Assembly (NCBI GenBank): GCA_963733935.1
Contig: CAVTEQ010000003.1
Coordinates: 1-64,000 of the forward strand
Reading direction: 5' to 3'
DNA from: JAHFUA01 sp963733935
Lineage (GTDB): Bacteria; Acidobacteriota; Terriglobia; Terriglobales; Acidobacteriaceae
DNA: 64,000 nt
Below the pieces are notes generated by a model that was not told the DNA's origin, searched no databases, and saw only the letters and a list, made by a program, of their open reading frames with translations. The number at the start of each line of letters is the position of its first letter. Position 1 is the first letter of the stretch. The position numbers and the translations under genes were made by a program. Below, piece by piece: positions 26,024-34,447 of the stretch.

Positions 26024-29000
26024 ATGGCCCACGGTACTCACTTTGAAATCCTTTGCGCGGAAGCAGAACGCTTTCCGCAAACCCTGCCTGAAGCAGCCGC
26101 CGAATCGGAGGGCCTGCGCCCCGCCGCCGCCGAACTCGCCAGGACGCTTGTAACGGTGCCGGATTCGCGCTCCCCGCGCTTCTTCGCCCGGCGCTGGCAG
26201 TCGCTCCGCGCCACCCTCGAACCGTTGCTGGCCGAAGTGCAGAGGCCCAGCGAGGCCGCGGTTTCCGACGAGTTCAACTGGCTCCAGGAGAACACCCGGC
26301 TCCTCCGCAATGGGCTACAGGAGACGGCCGACTTATGCAAGGGGTTAAAGAAAACCCCCAGCGTTCGAAACGCTAAAGGTAGAACCGTCCCCAGAGTCAT
26401 GGCCGTCGTGGAAGGCTATCTGGCGGCGGTGGATTATCGCTTTGACGGCGCGGCCTTCGCCGCCTACGTCGGCGCCTTCGAGGAAACCACCGTCCTCAAT
26501 GTGAAGGAGATTTGGGGACTGGCTCTCTGTCTGAAGCTGGTTCTGCTGGAGCGAGTCGCCGGCCGGGCCTTGCGGCTGCTCAAGAATCCCGCCGGCATCT
26601 ACGGGATGGCTGATTGCGTGCGCAGTCTGCACCTGCTCGCGCAAACCTCATGGAAGGATCTGCTCGAGCCACTCATCGTGATCGACCGTGTTCTGCGTGA
26701 CGATCCCGGGGACGCTTACGCGGGCATGGATTTTGAGAGCCGCGAGCGCTACTGGAACGCCGTGGCCAACCTCGCCGAGCACTCCGCGCTGAGCGAAATG
26801 GATGTTGCCACCGCAGCGCTGGCGCTGGCTCGAGAAGCCAGGAGTACTAAGAATGGTTCCAACCCGCGAAGGGCAGCGCGAAAGGCCCATGTCGGCTATT
26901 ACCTGGTGGGAGAAGGATCTGCAATTCTCGAGCGTAAGGCTCACTTCAAGCCGCCGCTGAGCCAGAGAATCGCCATACTGCTGCGGCGGGATCCTGACGC
27001 CTACTACCTTTCCGGCATCGCTCTGCTCACGCTCACCGTGATGGCAGCAGCGCTGTCAGCGATCGCCGATACGTCGACGCCGGGCCCGCTGCTGCTGGCC
27101 ATCCTGGTGTTGTTGGTGCCGTGCTCGCAGGCGGCAGTGGAGCTGATGAATTATCTGACCACCTCGCTGCTGCCGGTCCGGGTCCTTCCCAAGCTCGACT
27201 TCTCCGAGGGCATTCCCGCGAACTGCGTCACCATGGTTGCGGTTCCTGCTCTGCTGCTGAACGAAGCGCAGGTTCGCCGGCTGGTCGAGGATCTCGAGGT
27301 CCGCTATCTGGGCAATCGCGATGGCAACCTGCACTTCTCGCTGCTCACCGACCTGCCTGACACGAAGGAACATCCCCGCGAAGATGATCCCCTGGTGTCA
27401 CTCTGCGCGGAGTTGATCGGGAAGCTGAACGAAAAGTATGCCGAACACGGCCGCGGATCGTTTCTGCTCCTGCACCGGCATCGCATCTACAACCCGCGCG
27501 AGGGCGTGTGGATGGGCTGGGAGCGCAAGCGCGGCAAGCTGATGGATTTTTACCGGCTTCTGCGCAGCAAGTACGACGCCTTTCCGGTCAAGATCGGCGA
27601 CCTTACGCTGCTGCCGCAAGTACGCTTTGTCATCACCCTCGATTCGGATACGGAGCTCCCGCGGGGATCGGCGCAGCGCATGATCGGAGCGCTGGCGCAT
27701 CCTCTGAACCAGGCCATCGTCGATCCCCGGGGCAACCTCGTGGTCGCCGGTTATGGCATCCTGCAGCCGCGCATCGGCGTAAGCGTCCGCAGCGCGTCCA
27801 GCTCGCGGCTGGCGAACATTTACTCCGGGCAGACCGGCCTGGATCTCTATACACGCGCCGTTTCCGACGTGTATCAGGATTTATACGGCGAAGGCATCTT
27901 TACCGGAAAAGGGATCTGCGAAGTCGATGCCCTGCTGCAGGTCCTCGATCATCGCTTCCCGGACAACGCCCTACTGAGCCACGACCTCATCGAGGGCGCC
28001 TACGCGCGCGCCGGCCTGGCCAGCGACATCGAGCTGATCGACGAATATCCTTCCCACTACAGCGCCCACAATCGCCGCAAGCACCGCTGGATGCGCGGCG
28101 ACTGGCAAGTGATGGAGTGGCTGCGAGGCTGCGTCCCGGATGCGACGGGAAAGAAAGTCCGCAATCCGATTTCGCTGGTCTCGCGCTGGAAGATTCTCGA
28201 CAACCTGCGCCGCAGCCTGGTCGAACCGGCAATCTTCCTCTTGCTGATCCTCGGCTGGCTGGCGCTGCCAGGCTCGCCCCTGCGCTGGACGGTGGCTGCC
28301 ATCCTGCTGATGTTCTCGCCCTCGTGGGTGCAATCCATCTTCGCGCTCCTACGCGCCGCCTGGAAGCGCAACCTGGTTGCGGCACGGGGCGCTATGTCCG
28401 CCCTACTCGCCGCCAATCTCGCCGTGCTGCTGCGGCTGACCTTTCTCGCCCACCAGACTCTGCTTTCCCTGGACGCCATTGTGCGCGTGCTGGTGCGGCG
28501 GCTGGTGACGCGTCGCGGGCTGCTGGAGTGGGAAACCGCAGCCGAGGCGGAGCTGGGCAACGGCCGGCGAACGCTGGTGGACCGTTATCTCGACTGGACT
28601 CCCGCCGTGCCGCTTGTCCTCGGGATACTGCTGTGGGCGAAGCGGCCCGGCGCCCTGCTGCCCGCGGCTCCTATCCTGCTGCTCTGGGCGTGCAGCAAGC
28701 TGTTCGCCAAGTGGCTGAACCAGCCGCCTCGCGTCGCCGGCTACGACATGTCGGCGCAGGACCGATGGCTTCTTCGCCGTGTCGCGTTGCGCACCTGGCG
28801 TTACTTCGCGGAATGGAGCACCGAAGAGCGCCATTGGCTGATTCCGGATAACCTTCAGCAGGATCCCTCCCGAGTTGCCGAGCGCACCTCTCCCACCAAT
28901 CTGGGTCTGCTCCTGAACGCTCGCCAGGTGGCTTGCGAGATGGGATACATCACGGTCCCGGAGTTTGCGGAATTGACTTCCCGCACGCTGGCGGCCGTCG

Positions 29001-30505
29001 AAAGCCTTCCGAAATACAACGGCCACTTATTCAATTGGTACGACACCCGCGCGCTGCTGCCGCTTACCCCGCGCTTCATCTCTTCGGCGGACAGCGGGAA
29101 CCTGGTGGCCTCGCTGTGGTCGCTGCAACAGGGATGCCTGGAACGGCTGCGGCAACCGCTGCTCCCGGCATCCTTGCTGGAGGGTTTCCTCGATCAGGTC
29201 CTGGAGTTTGATCCGCGGAACGCGCCCGCGCGCGCCGTGGCCAAGACCATGCCGCGGCAATTCCATCCGGCGGACTGGCTGCAGCAAATGCGCCACGTGG
29301 CGGACGCTCTCTCGCCCGATCCTGACCCGTCTGCGGAAGGTAAGGAGGATCTGCGCTGGTTCCACGAGCAGGCGCGCGCACGGCAGGAGAAGGTCACCCG
29401 GACCGTACTTTTGTATTGTCCGTGGCTGCTGCCGGAGTTTTCTTCGCTGCGAGAGCGTCCGGCCCTCCGCCTGAAAGCCGGCGGCGAGGAACCGACGCTG
29501 GAGCAGTTGCCGGCCTTCATTGACGAGGCCGCGGCACGGCTGGCGCAGGCTCTCGCCACCGCCTCTCCCGAGCAGCAGCCGGTTTATCGCAGCCTGCAGG
29601 CGCTGCTGGCGGAAGCGCGGCAGAACACGGTCCGACTCATTCAAGATCTGCGCATGATCGCTGCCCACGCCAGCCAGCTCGCCAGCGACATGAATTTTGG
29701 CTTCCTGTTCAATCGCCGGCGCAAGCTGCTGTCGATCGGCTTCGATGTCGAATCCGAGCAGCTCCATGGAGCCTGTTACGACCTGCTCGCCTCGGAAGCG
29801 CGCTTGGCGCTGTTCGTCGCCATTGCTAAGGAGGAAGTCCCACAGGAATCCTGGTTCCTGATGGGCCGGCCGCACGCCCGCAACGGCGACCGGCCGGTGT
29901 TGCTCTCGTGGACGGGAACGATGTTCGAATACCTGATGCCCGCGCTCTGGATGCGCACCTATCCCAACACCCTGCTGGAGCGCGCGCGTGTGGCGGCGGT
30001 TCGCTCCCAACAGGACTTTGCGGCAGGCAAACATCTTCCCTGGGGAATTTCGGAATCGGCGCACGCCAAGCGCGATGAAGCCGGCAATTATCAATATCGC
30101 GCCTTCGGGCTTCCCACATTGGCGCTGCACAAGGATGAAACCGACGAGATCGTGGTCTCACCTTATTCCACGCTGCTCGCGCTGGGGGTCGATACCGGCG
30201 GCTCGCTGAGCAACCTGCGCCGAATCTCGAAGGAAGGCTGGCTGGGCGCCTATGGCTTTTATGAAGCGGCGGATTACACTCCGGGGCGCGCCTCACGCCG
30301 CCATGGATATGAGCTGGTACGCTGCTGGATGGCGCACCACCAGGGCATGAGCTTGCTGGCAATCGCCAACCTGTTCTGCGACAGCATCGTGCAACGGTGG
30401 TTCCACGACAATCCGCGCGTGCAGGCTACCGAGTTGCTGCTGCAGGAAAAGCCGGTTGCTCAAATCCAGCTACGGCGCCTGCAGCGAGATACCGCTGCCG
30501 CATGA
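26024..30505 (+). CDS. Cyclic beta-1,2-glucan synthase-like protein (GT84 plus hydrolase-like domain, no GH94)
   Basis: 1493-aa inner-membrane protein resembling the N-terminal and middle parts of NdvB/ChvB/Cgs. A helical N-terminal region (to about 300) is followed by membrane helices and a processive GT84 glycosyltransferase domain. That domain has DSDTELP at Asp540, then GKGICEVDALLQVL, LLSHDLIEGAYARAG and HRWMRGDWQ. A further membrane cluster follows, then a glucoamylase-like (PF10091/GH189-type) domain near 900-1470, with LGVDTGGSLSNLRRI near 1388 and WMAHHQGMSLLAIANL. Family members are usually about 2,800 aa and end in a GH94 phosphorylase domain that sets ring size. This protein stops exactly where that domain would begin, and no remnant follows. 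Confidence 0.88.
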   Translation: MAHGTHFEILCAEAERFPQTLPEAAAESEGLRPAAAELARTLVTVPDSRSPRFFARRWQSLRATLEPLLAEVQRPSEAAVSDEFNWLQENTRLLRNGLQETADLCKGLKKTPSVRNAKGRTVPRVMAVVEGYLAAVDYRFDGAAFAAYVGAFEETTVLNVKEIWGLALCLKLVLLERVAGRALRLLKNPAGIYGMADCVRSLHLLAQTSWKDLLEPLIVIDRVLRDDPGDAYAGMDFESRERYWNAVANLAEHSALSEMDVATAALALAREARSTKNGSNPRRAARKAHVGYYLVGEGSAILERKAHFKPPLSQRIAILLRRDPDAYYLSGIALLTLTVMAAALSAIADTSTPGPLLLAILVLLVPCSQAAVELMNYLTTSLLPVRVLPKLDFSEGIPANCVTMVAVPALLLNEAQVRRLVEDLEVRYLGNRDGNLHFSLLTDLPDTKEHPREDDPLVSLCAELIGKLNEKYAEHGRGSFLLLHRHRIYNPREGVWMGWERKRGKLMDFYRLLRSKYDAFPVKIGDLTLLPQVRFVITLDSDTELPRGSAQRMIGALAHPLNQAIVDPRGNLVVAGYGILQPRIGVSVRSASSSRLANIYSGQTGLDLYTRAVSDVYQDLYGEGIFTGKGICEVDALLQVLDHRFPDNALLSHDLIEGAYARAGLASDIELIDEYPSHYSAHNRRKHRWMRGDWQVMEWLRGCVPDATGKKVRNPISLVSRWKILDNLRRSLVEPAIFLLLILGWLALPGSPLRWTVAAILLMFSPSWVQSIFALLRAAWKRNLVAARGAMSALLAANLAVLLRLTFLAHQTLLSLDAIVRVLVRRLVTRRGLLEWETAAEAELGNGRRTLVDRYLDWTPAVPLVLGILLWAKRPGALLPAAPILLLWACSKLFAKWLNQPPRVAGYDMSAQDRWLLRRVALRTWRYFAEWSTEERHWLIPDNLQQDPSRVAERTSPTNLGLLLNARQVACEMGYITVPEFAELTSRTLAAVESLPKYNGHLFNWYDTRALLPLTPRFISSADSGNLVASLWSLQQGCLERLRQPLLPASLLEGFLDQVLEFDPRNAPARAVAKTMPRQFHPADWLQQMRHVADALSPDPDPSAEGKEDLRWFHEQARARQEKVTRTVLLYCPWLLPEFSSLRERPALRLKAGGEEPTLEQLPAFIDEAAARLAQALATASPEQQPVYRSLQALLAEARQNTVRLIQDLRMIAAHASQLASDMNFGFLFNRRRKLLSIGFDVESEQLHGACYDLLASEARLALFVAIAKEEVPQESWFLMGRPHARNGDRPVLLSWTGTMFEYLMPALWMRTYPNTLLERARVAAVRSQQDFAAGKHLPWGISESAHAKRDEAGNYQYRAFGLPTLALHKDETDEIVVSPYSTLLALGVDTGGSLSNLRRISKEGWLGAYGFYEAADYTPGRASRRHGYELVRCWMAHHQGMSLLAIANLFCDSIVQRWFHDNPRVQATELLLQEKPVAQIQLRRLQRDTAAA

Positions 30506-30521
30506 AGAACGCGCCGCCGCA

Positions 30522-31508
30522 TCAGCGAAACTGATATCCGCCCTTGAGCTCGCAACGATAGGTCTTATTGCGATCTCTGTCGGTGGCGACCGTACAGTCG
30601 GCCCAACTCAAGCACAGACTGGGACCCAGGGGAAAGACGATCGCGTCGCCGTTCACGTCAGCCTCGATGCTTTGGCCTTCGGCCGTGCCCGGTATGCTGA
30701 AGTTCAACGTGCGGCCGAAGATCGCGGGATGCGATTCGCGGATGACCTCGCTCTCCATGGGATGGTAAACCTCGGCTTCCAACAGGAAAGTGGTCGTGTC
30801 GGACCAGTTCAGGACCGCCGCCTGGATTTTGCCGCCGCCTTCGGAATAGCCATCCGACTCGACCTTGGTGAACGGACAAGGTCCGGCAATGCAGGAAAGG
30901 CGGGCGTTGCGGAACTCGTTGCCTTCTCCGGCATCGAGCGTTGTCGAAGCGACCGTGGCTTTCCACTTTCCGTCCGGCGAGCACGGTGGCTGGCCCTCGC
31001 AGGCTACGTTCCCCTTGTTGACCACTTCGAAGGTCCGGACGGCGCTCCCCACGCTCACCGCGGCAGTGGTCTTCATCGAGTACCTGATCTTGACGTTCGC
31101 GATCGGCAGTTGGGGTTGGTGCGCTTCGGGCTCGACCTTCGAGCGGAGCGGCACCATACGCACGACGTAGAGCTTGTCGCTTATCGTCTCGCTCACGTCG
31201 AGAGGGTGGTACCCCGAATGCCGGAATTGGAGGCTGATGGGCTGGTCGCGCCGCACCCACCGCCGCAACGTAAGCGTGAAATAGCCGGAAGAGCCGGTTC
31301 GGGTCACGATCGGGATCGAACCGATGGTGGCGGTGACCTCCACGTCGGCGATGGGAGATTCCTTTCTGGGATCCGAGTTGCGCTCGAGAACGGCGCCCTT
31401 TAATGAGCTTGGGCCCTTGCGGCAACCCGTCAGACAGCCGGCTGCCAGAATGCCGCCTGCTATCACGATGAGCGCCGCCAGAGTGGCCGCCCTACGTTTC
31501 CCGAGCAT
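30522..31508 (-). CDS. Putative lipoprotein with carboxypeptidase-regulatory-like domain
   Basis: 328 aa, function unknown. The N-terminus is a lipoprotein signal (ATLAALIVIAGGILAAGC) with lipobox LAAGC. A short beta-sandwich segment resembling carboxypeptidase-regulatory domains follows (AVLERNSDPRKESPIADVEV, then TRTGSSGYFTLTLRR). The rest contains several Cys residues (ACEGQPPCSPDGK, SCIAGPCPF, CLSWADCTV) that could form disulfides. The ATG at 31508 is chosen over a TTG at 31526. It is convergent with the synthase gene and divergent from the GH144-like gene. Confidence 0.6.
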   Translation of the reverse strand: MLGKRRAATLAALIVIAGGILAAGCLTGCRKGPSSLKGAVLERNSDPRKESPIADVEVTATIGSIPIVTRTGSSGYFTLTLRRWVRRDQPISLQFRHSGYHPLDVSETISDKLYVVRMVPLRSKVEPEAHQPQLPIANVKIRYSMKTTAAVSVGSAVRTFEVVNKGNVACEGQPPCSPDGKWKATVASTTLDAGEGNEFRNARLSCIAGPCPFTKVESDGYSEGGGKIQAAVLNWSDTTTFLLEAEVYHPMESEVIRESHPAIFGRTLNFSIPGTAEGQSIEADVNGDAIVFPLGPSLCLSWADCTVATDRDRNKTYRCELKGGYQFR

Positions 31509-31578
31509 TATTTGTGACCTGACCAAAAAGGTTCCTTAAGTCCTCACCCAGACACCAGGATCACTTAAAATTTATTGG

Positions 31579-32949
31579 ATGGACGGTAACCCTGGCAACT
31601 CGGTCTCGCGGCGAGCCCTGCTGAAAGCCATGCTCGGTGCGGCTGCCGCCGTTCCCCTCAGCCGATTGACGGATGCGGTTTCCGAGGCGCCGGGCGAACC
31701 GCAGAGTTGCAGTCTGGGTCTGCCTTCGCCAACCCATCTTACCGACGACGACGATCGTTTCCTGGAAGATATGGAAAAAGAAAATTTCCTCTACTTCTGG
31801 GAGCAGGCCAGCCCGCAAACCGGCATGGTCAAGGATCGATGCAAAGCAAACGGACCCGACCACACAATGGTGGCGAGCATCGCAGCCACAGGTTTCGGGC
31901 TCACGGCATTGTGCATCGGGCACAAGCGCGGATACATCGGCCTTAATGAGGCCCGCGAGCGCGTGCTCGCCACCCTGCGCTTTCTCGCGAAAAAGCTGCC
32001 CACACACCGTGGATTCTTCTTTCATTTTGCCAATGTCGAAAGCGGCGAACGCATGTGGGAATCGGAAGTGTCGTCAGTGGATACGGCCATCTTGCTGTGC
32101 GGCGTTCTCACCTGCCGGCAGTATTTCGAGCGCCACTCCGAAATCACCCGCCTGGCGTATGACATCTTCAACCGCGTGGATTGGACCTGGCTGTCGGAGG
32201 ACACCACGCTGCTCCCCAATGGATGGGCGCCGGAAATCGGCTTTCTTCCCTACCGCTGGCAATCCTACAGCGAGCTGATGATGATCTACCTGCTGGGCAT
32301 GGGATCGCTAGCCTATCCGCTGCGTCCCGAAGCATGGACGGCCTGGAAACGGACCACCTTTGAATACGACGGCCTGCGCTACATCGGTTCGTTCGCGCCT
32401 CTGTTCGTGCATCAGTACTCGCAAGCCTGGTTCGATTTCCGCGGCAAACGCGATCGCTACGGCGATTACTTTCAGAACTCGGTGATCGCCACCGAGGTCC
32501 ATCGCCGTTTCTGCCTGGAACTGGCAAAGCAGTTTCCCGATTACGGCGACGACCTGTGGGGCATCACCGCCTCGGATTCAGAGAGAGGTTACGTGGTCTG
32601 GGGCGGCCCGCCGACCACCGGCCCCATCGATGGCACCGTGGTTCCCAGCGCGGCGGCAGGCTCGCTACCGTTTGCGCCGCAGCCGGCCATGCGCGTCCTG
32701 CGGACCATCAAAGATAAGTATCCCAAGGCCTGGAGCCGCTATGGGTTCGTCAATGCCTTCAACCCGCTCAAAAACTGGTATGACCCCGACGTCATCGGGA
32801 TCGACACCGGCATCACCATGGTGATGGCGGAAAACGCGCGCACCGGATTCGTCTGGGACACGTTCATGAAGAACCCGGAAGCGCAGCGCGGCATGCAGAG
32901 TGCCGGTTTCAAGCCCAACAAGACCGCCTTTGCGCTGCCCCAGCGCTAA
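31579..32949 (+). CDS. Tat-exported GH144-like (PF10091) glucan hydrolase
   Basis: 456-aa exported protein of the glycoamylase PF10091 family, which includes GH144 endo-beta-1,2-glucanases. A twin-arginine signal (SRRALLKAMLGAAAAVPLS) is followed by an (alpha/alpha)6 toroid. Recognisable blocks are FLYFWEQASPQTGMVKDR, ASIAATGFGLTALCIG, GFFFHFANVESGERM, SVDTAILLCG, FAPLFVHQYSQAWFDFRG and the GITASDSERGY segment. It would cut beta-1,2-glucan or a related polymer in the periplasm or outside. Its neighbours (synthase, exporter, GH3) support that substrate; the exact linkage is inference. The start has no clear Shine-Dalgarno. The gene ends in a 4-nt convergent overlap with the MFS gene. Confidence 0.82.
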   Translation: MDGNPGNSVSRRALLKAMLGAAAAVPLSRLTDAVSEAPGEPQSCSLGLPSPTHLTDDDDRFLEDMEKENFLYFWEQASPQTGMVKDRCKANGPDHTMVASIAATGFGLTALCIGHKRGYIGLNEARERVLATLRFLAKKLPTHRGFFFHFANVESGERMWESEVSSVDTAILLCGVLTCRQYFERHSEITRLAYDIFNRVDWTWLSEDTTLLPNGWAPEIGFLPYRWQSYSELMMIYLLGMGSLAYPLRPEAWTAWKRTTFEYDGLRYIGSFAPLFVHQYSQAWFDFRGKRDRYGDYFQNSVIATEVHRRFCLELAKQFPDYGDDLWGITASDSERGYVVWGGPPTTGPIDGTVVPSAAAGSLPFAPQPAMRVLRTIKDKYPKAWSRYGFVNAFNPLKNWYDPDVIGIDTGITMVMAENARTGFVWDTFMKNPEAQRGMQSAGFKPNKTAFALPQR

Positions 32950-34367
32950 TCGGCAGCCGTCCCGGGAATCGCGGAAGAATGCCGCTTGTGCCACGACTGT
33001 TCGATTTCTTCCAGCGTCCTTCCCTTCGTCTCCGGCACGAGGTAGTAGGAGAACAGCCAGGAAGCAATCGCCAACACTCCATAGAGCCAGAACGTCCAGC
33101 TCGGCCCCAAAAGCTCGATCAGCGTCAAGAAGGTGATCGAGACCACCAGATTAAAGGTCCAGTTCGCGCCGGCGGCTGTGCCTTCGGCCAATCCGCGAAT
33201 CTTCAGCGGATAAATCTCCGAAATGAGCAGCCAGAAGATCGGCCCCAGGCTGATGGCAAAGCACGCCACATACGCCATCAAGGTCACCACTGCCACCCAG
33301 GCCAGCGAGGTGTTGCCGGCCATCATGCGGAAAGCCAGCCCCAGCACGCCGAGAGAGACAATCATGCCGGCGATGCCAGTCAGCAACAGCGGCCGCCGCC
33401 CGGCGCGATCGATGAGCCACATCGACACAATGGTCATAATCACGTTCACCAGGCCGATGCCGGCCGTCGCCAGGATCGCGCCCGCCGCCGATGAAATGCC
33501 AGCCGACTGGATGATGGTCGGAGCGTAGTAGATGACGGTGTTGATGCCGGTAACTTGCTGGAATATCGCCAGGCCAATGCCGATCACCAGAGCCGGGCGA
33601 ACCGCCGGCATCAGCAGGTCGGACCATCGGCCGCGCTCTTGCGCCTGTTGCAGGCTGCTGCGAATCTCGTCCATCTCCGCCTGCACGTCCGCGGTTCCGC
33701 GGATGCGGGCCAGCACGGCCTGCGCGGTATCAGTCTGGCCGCGCTCCGCCAGCCAGCGCGGGCTCTCCGGCAGAAACAGCATGCCGAGCCCCAGAATTAC
33801 TCCCGGCACCGCCGCCAGGCCCAGCATCCATCGCCACGCGCCGCTCTCGGCGAAGCCATAATCCACCAGGTACGCGGCCAGGATTCCGATGGTGATTGCC
33901 AGTTGAAACAGCGAGACCTGCCAGCCGCGCGCGTTAGCCGGAGAAACTTCGGAGATATAAACCGGAACGGTGGTGCAGGCCAAACCGATCGCCAGGCCGA
34001 CAATCGCACGTCCAATCACCAGTACGGTAAGCGACGGCGCGGCCGCACAAAGAATCGCTCCCAGAATGAAAATGACGGAGGTCGCCAGCAACGTAAGCCG
34101 GCGGCCAAAACGATCGGCGAGACGGCCCCCCGTAAGCGCGCCCACCGCCGCGCCCGCCAGCACTACACTTACAACCAGCTCTTGCGGGAATGTGGCCAGC
34201 GAGAAATCGCGCTTGATGAAAATCACCGCGCCGGAAATTACCCCGGTGTCGTAGCCGAACAGCAATCCGCCGAGCGCGGCGAAGGCCGCGGCCATATAGA
34301 CGAATCCTGTGCCGGATGCTTGCCTTGCGGCATGGATGGGCGGCGTCCCTGTATTCGTTGTGTGCAC
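32946..34367 (-). CDS. Sugar porter, major facilitator superfamily
   Basis: 473-aa proton-linked sugar importer with 12 predicted helices. Sugar-porter signatures are clear: GGLLFGYDTGVISGA in helix 1, GGRLADRFGRR between helices 2 and 3, PESPRWL after helix 6, QQVTGINTVIYYAPTI in helix 7 and PETKGRTLEEIEQSW at the end. These place it in the XylE/GLUT-like family; substrate unknown. It starts at a GTG with GAGGTG just upstream. It diverges from the trehalase gene across 80 nt, so glucose from trehalose or glucan breakdown is a sensible cargo, inferred from context. Confidence 0.9.
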   Translation of the reverse strand: MHTTNTGTPPIHAARQASGTGFVYMAAAFAALGGLLFGYDTGVISGAVIFIKRDFSLATFPQELVVSVVLAGAAVGALTGGRLADRFGRRLTLLATSVIFILGAILCAAAPSLTVLVIGRAIVGLAIGLACTTVPVYISEVSPANARGWQVSLFQLAITIGILAAYLVDYGFAESGAWRWMLGLAAVPGVILGLGMLFLPESPRWLAERGQTDTAQAVLARIRGTADVQAEMDEIRSSLQQAQERGRWSDLLMPAVRPALVIGIGLAIFQQVTGINTVIYYAPTIIQSAGISSAAGAILATAGIGLVNVIMTIVSMWLIDRAGRRPLLLTGIAGMIVSLGVLGLAFRMMAGNTSLAWVAVVTLMAYVACFAISLGPIFWLLISEIYPLKIRGLAEGTAAGANWTFNLVVSITFLTLIELLGPSWTFWLYGVLAIASWLFSYYLVPETKGRTLEEIEQSWHKRHSSAIPGTAAD

Positions 34368-34447
34368 GTTTCACCTCGCGTCACACCCGGATGCCGGCCG
34401 AGCTGCCGGTAGACCCTCCATCCACGGTGTACTCTATTGTGCGGCAT

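Noticed and set aside
27508..28851. 447-codon plus-strand frame inside the glucan synthase gene
   Set aside because: Alternative frame of the GT84 domain; Arg/Pro/Ala-rich and without a ribosome site.
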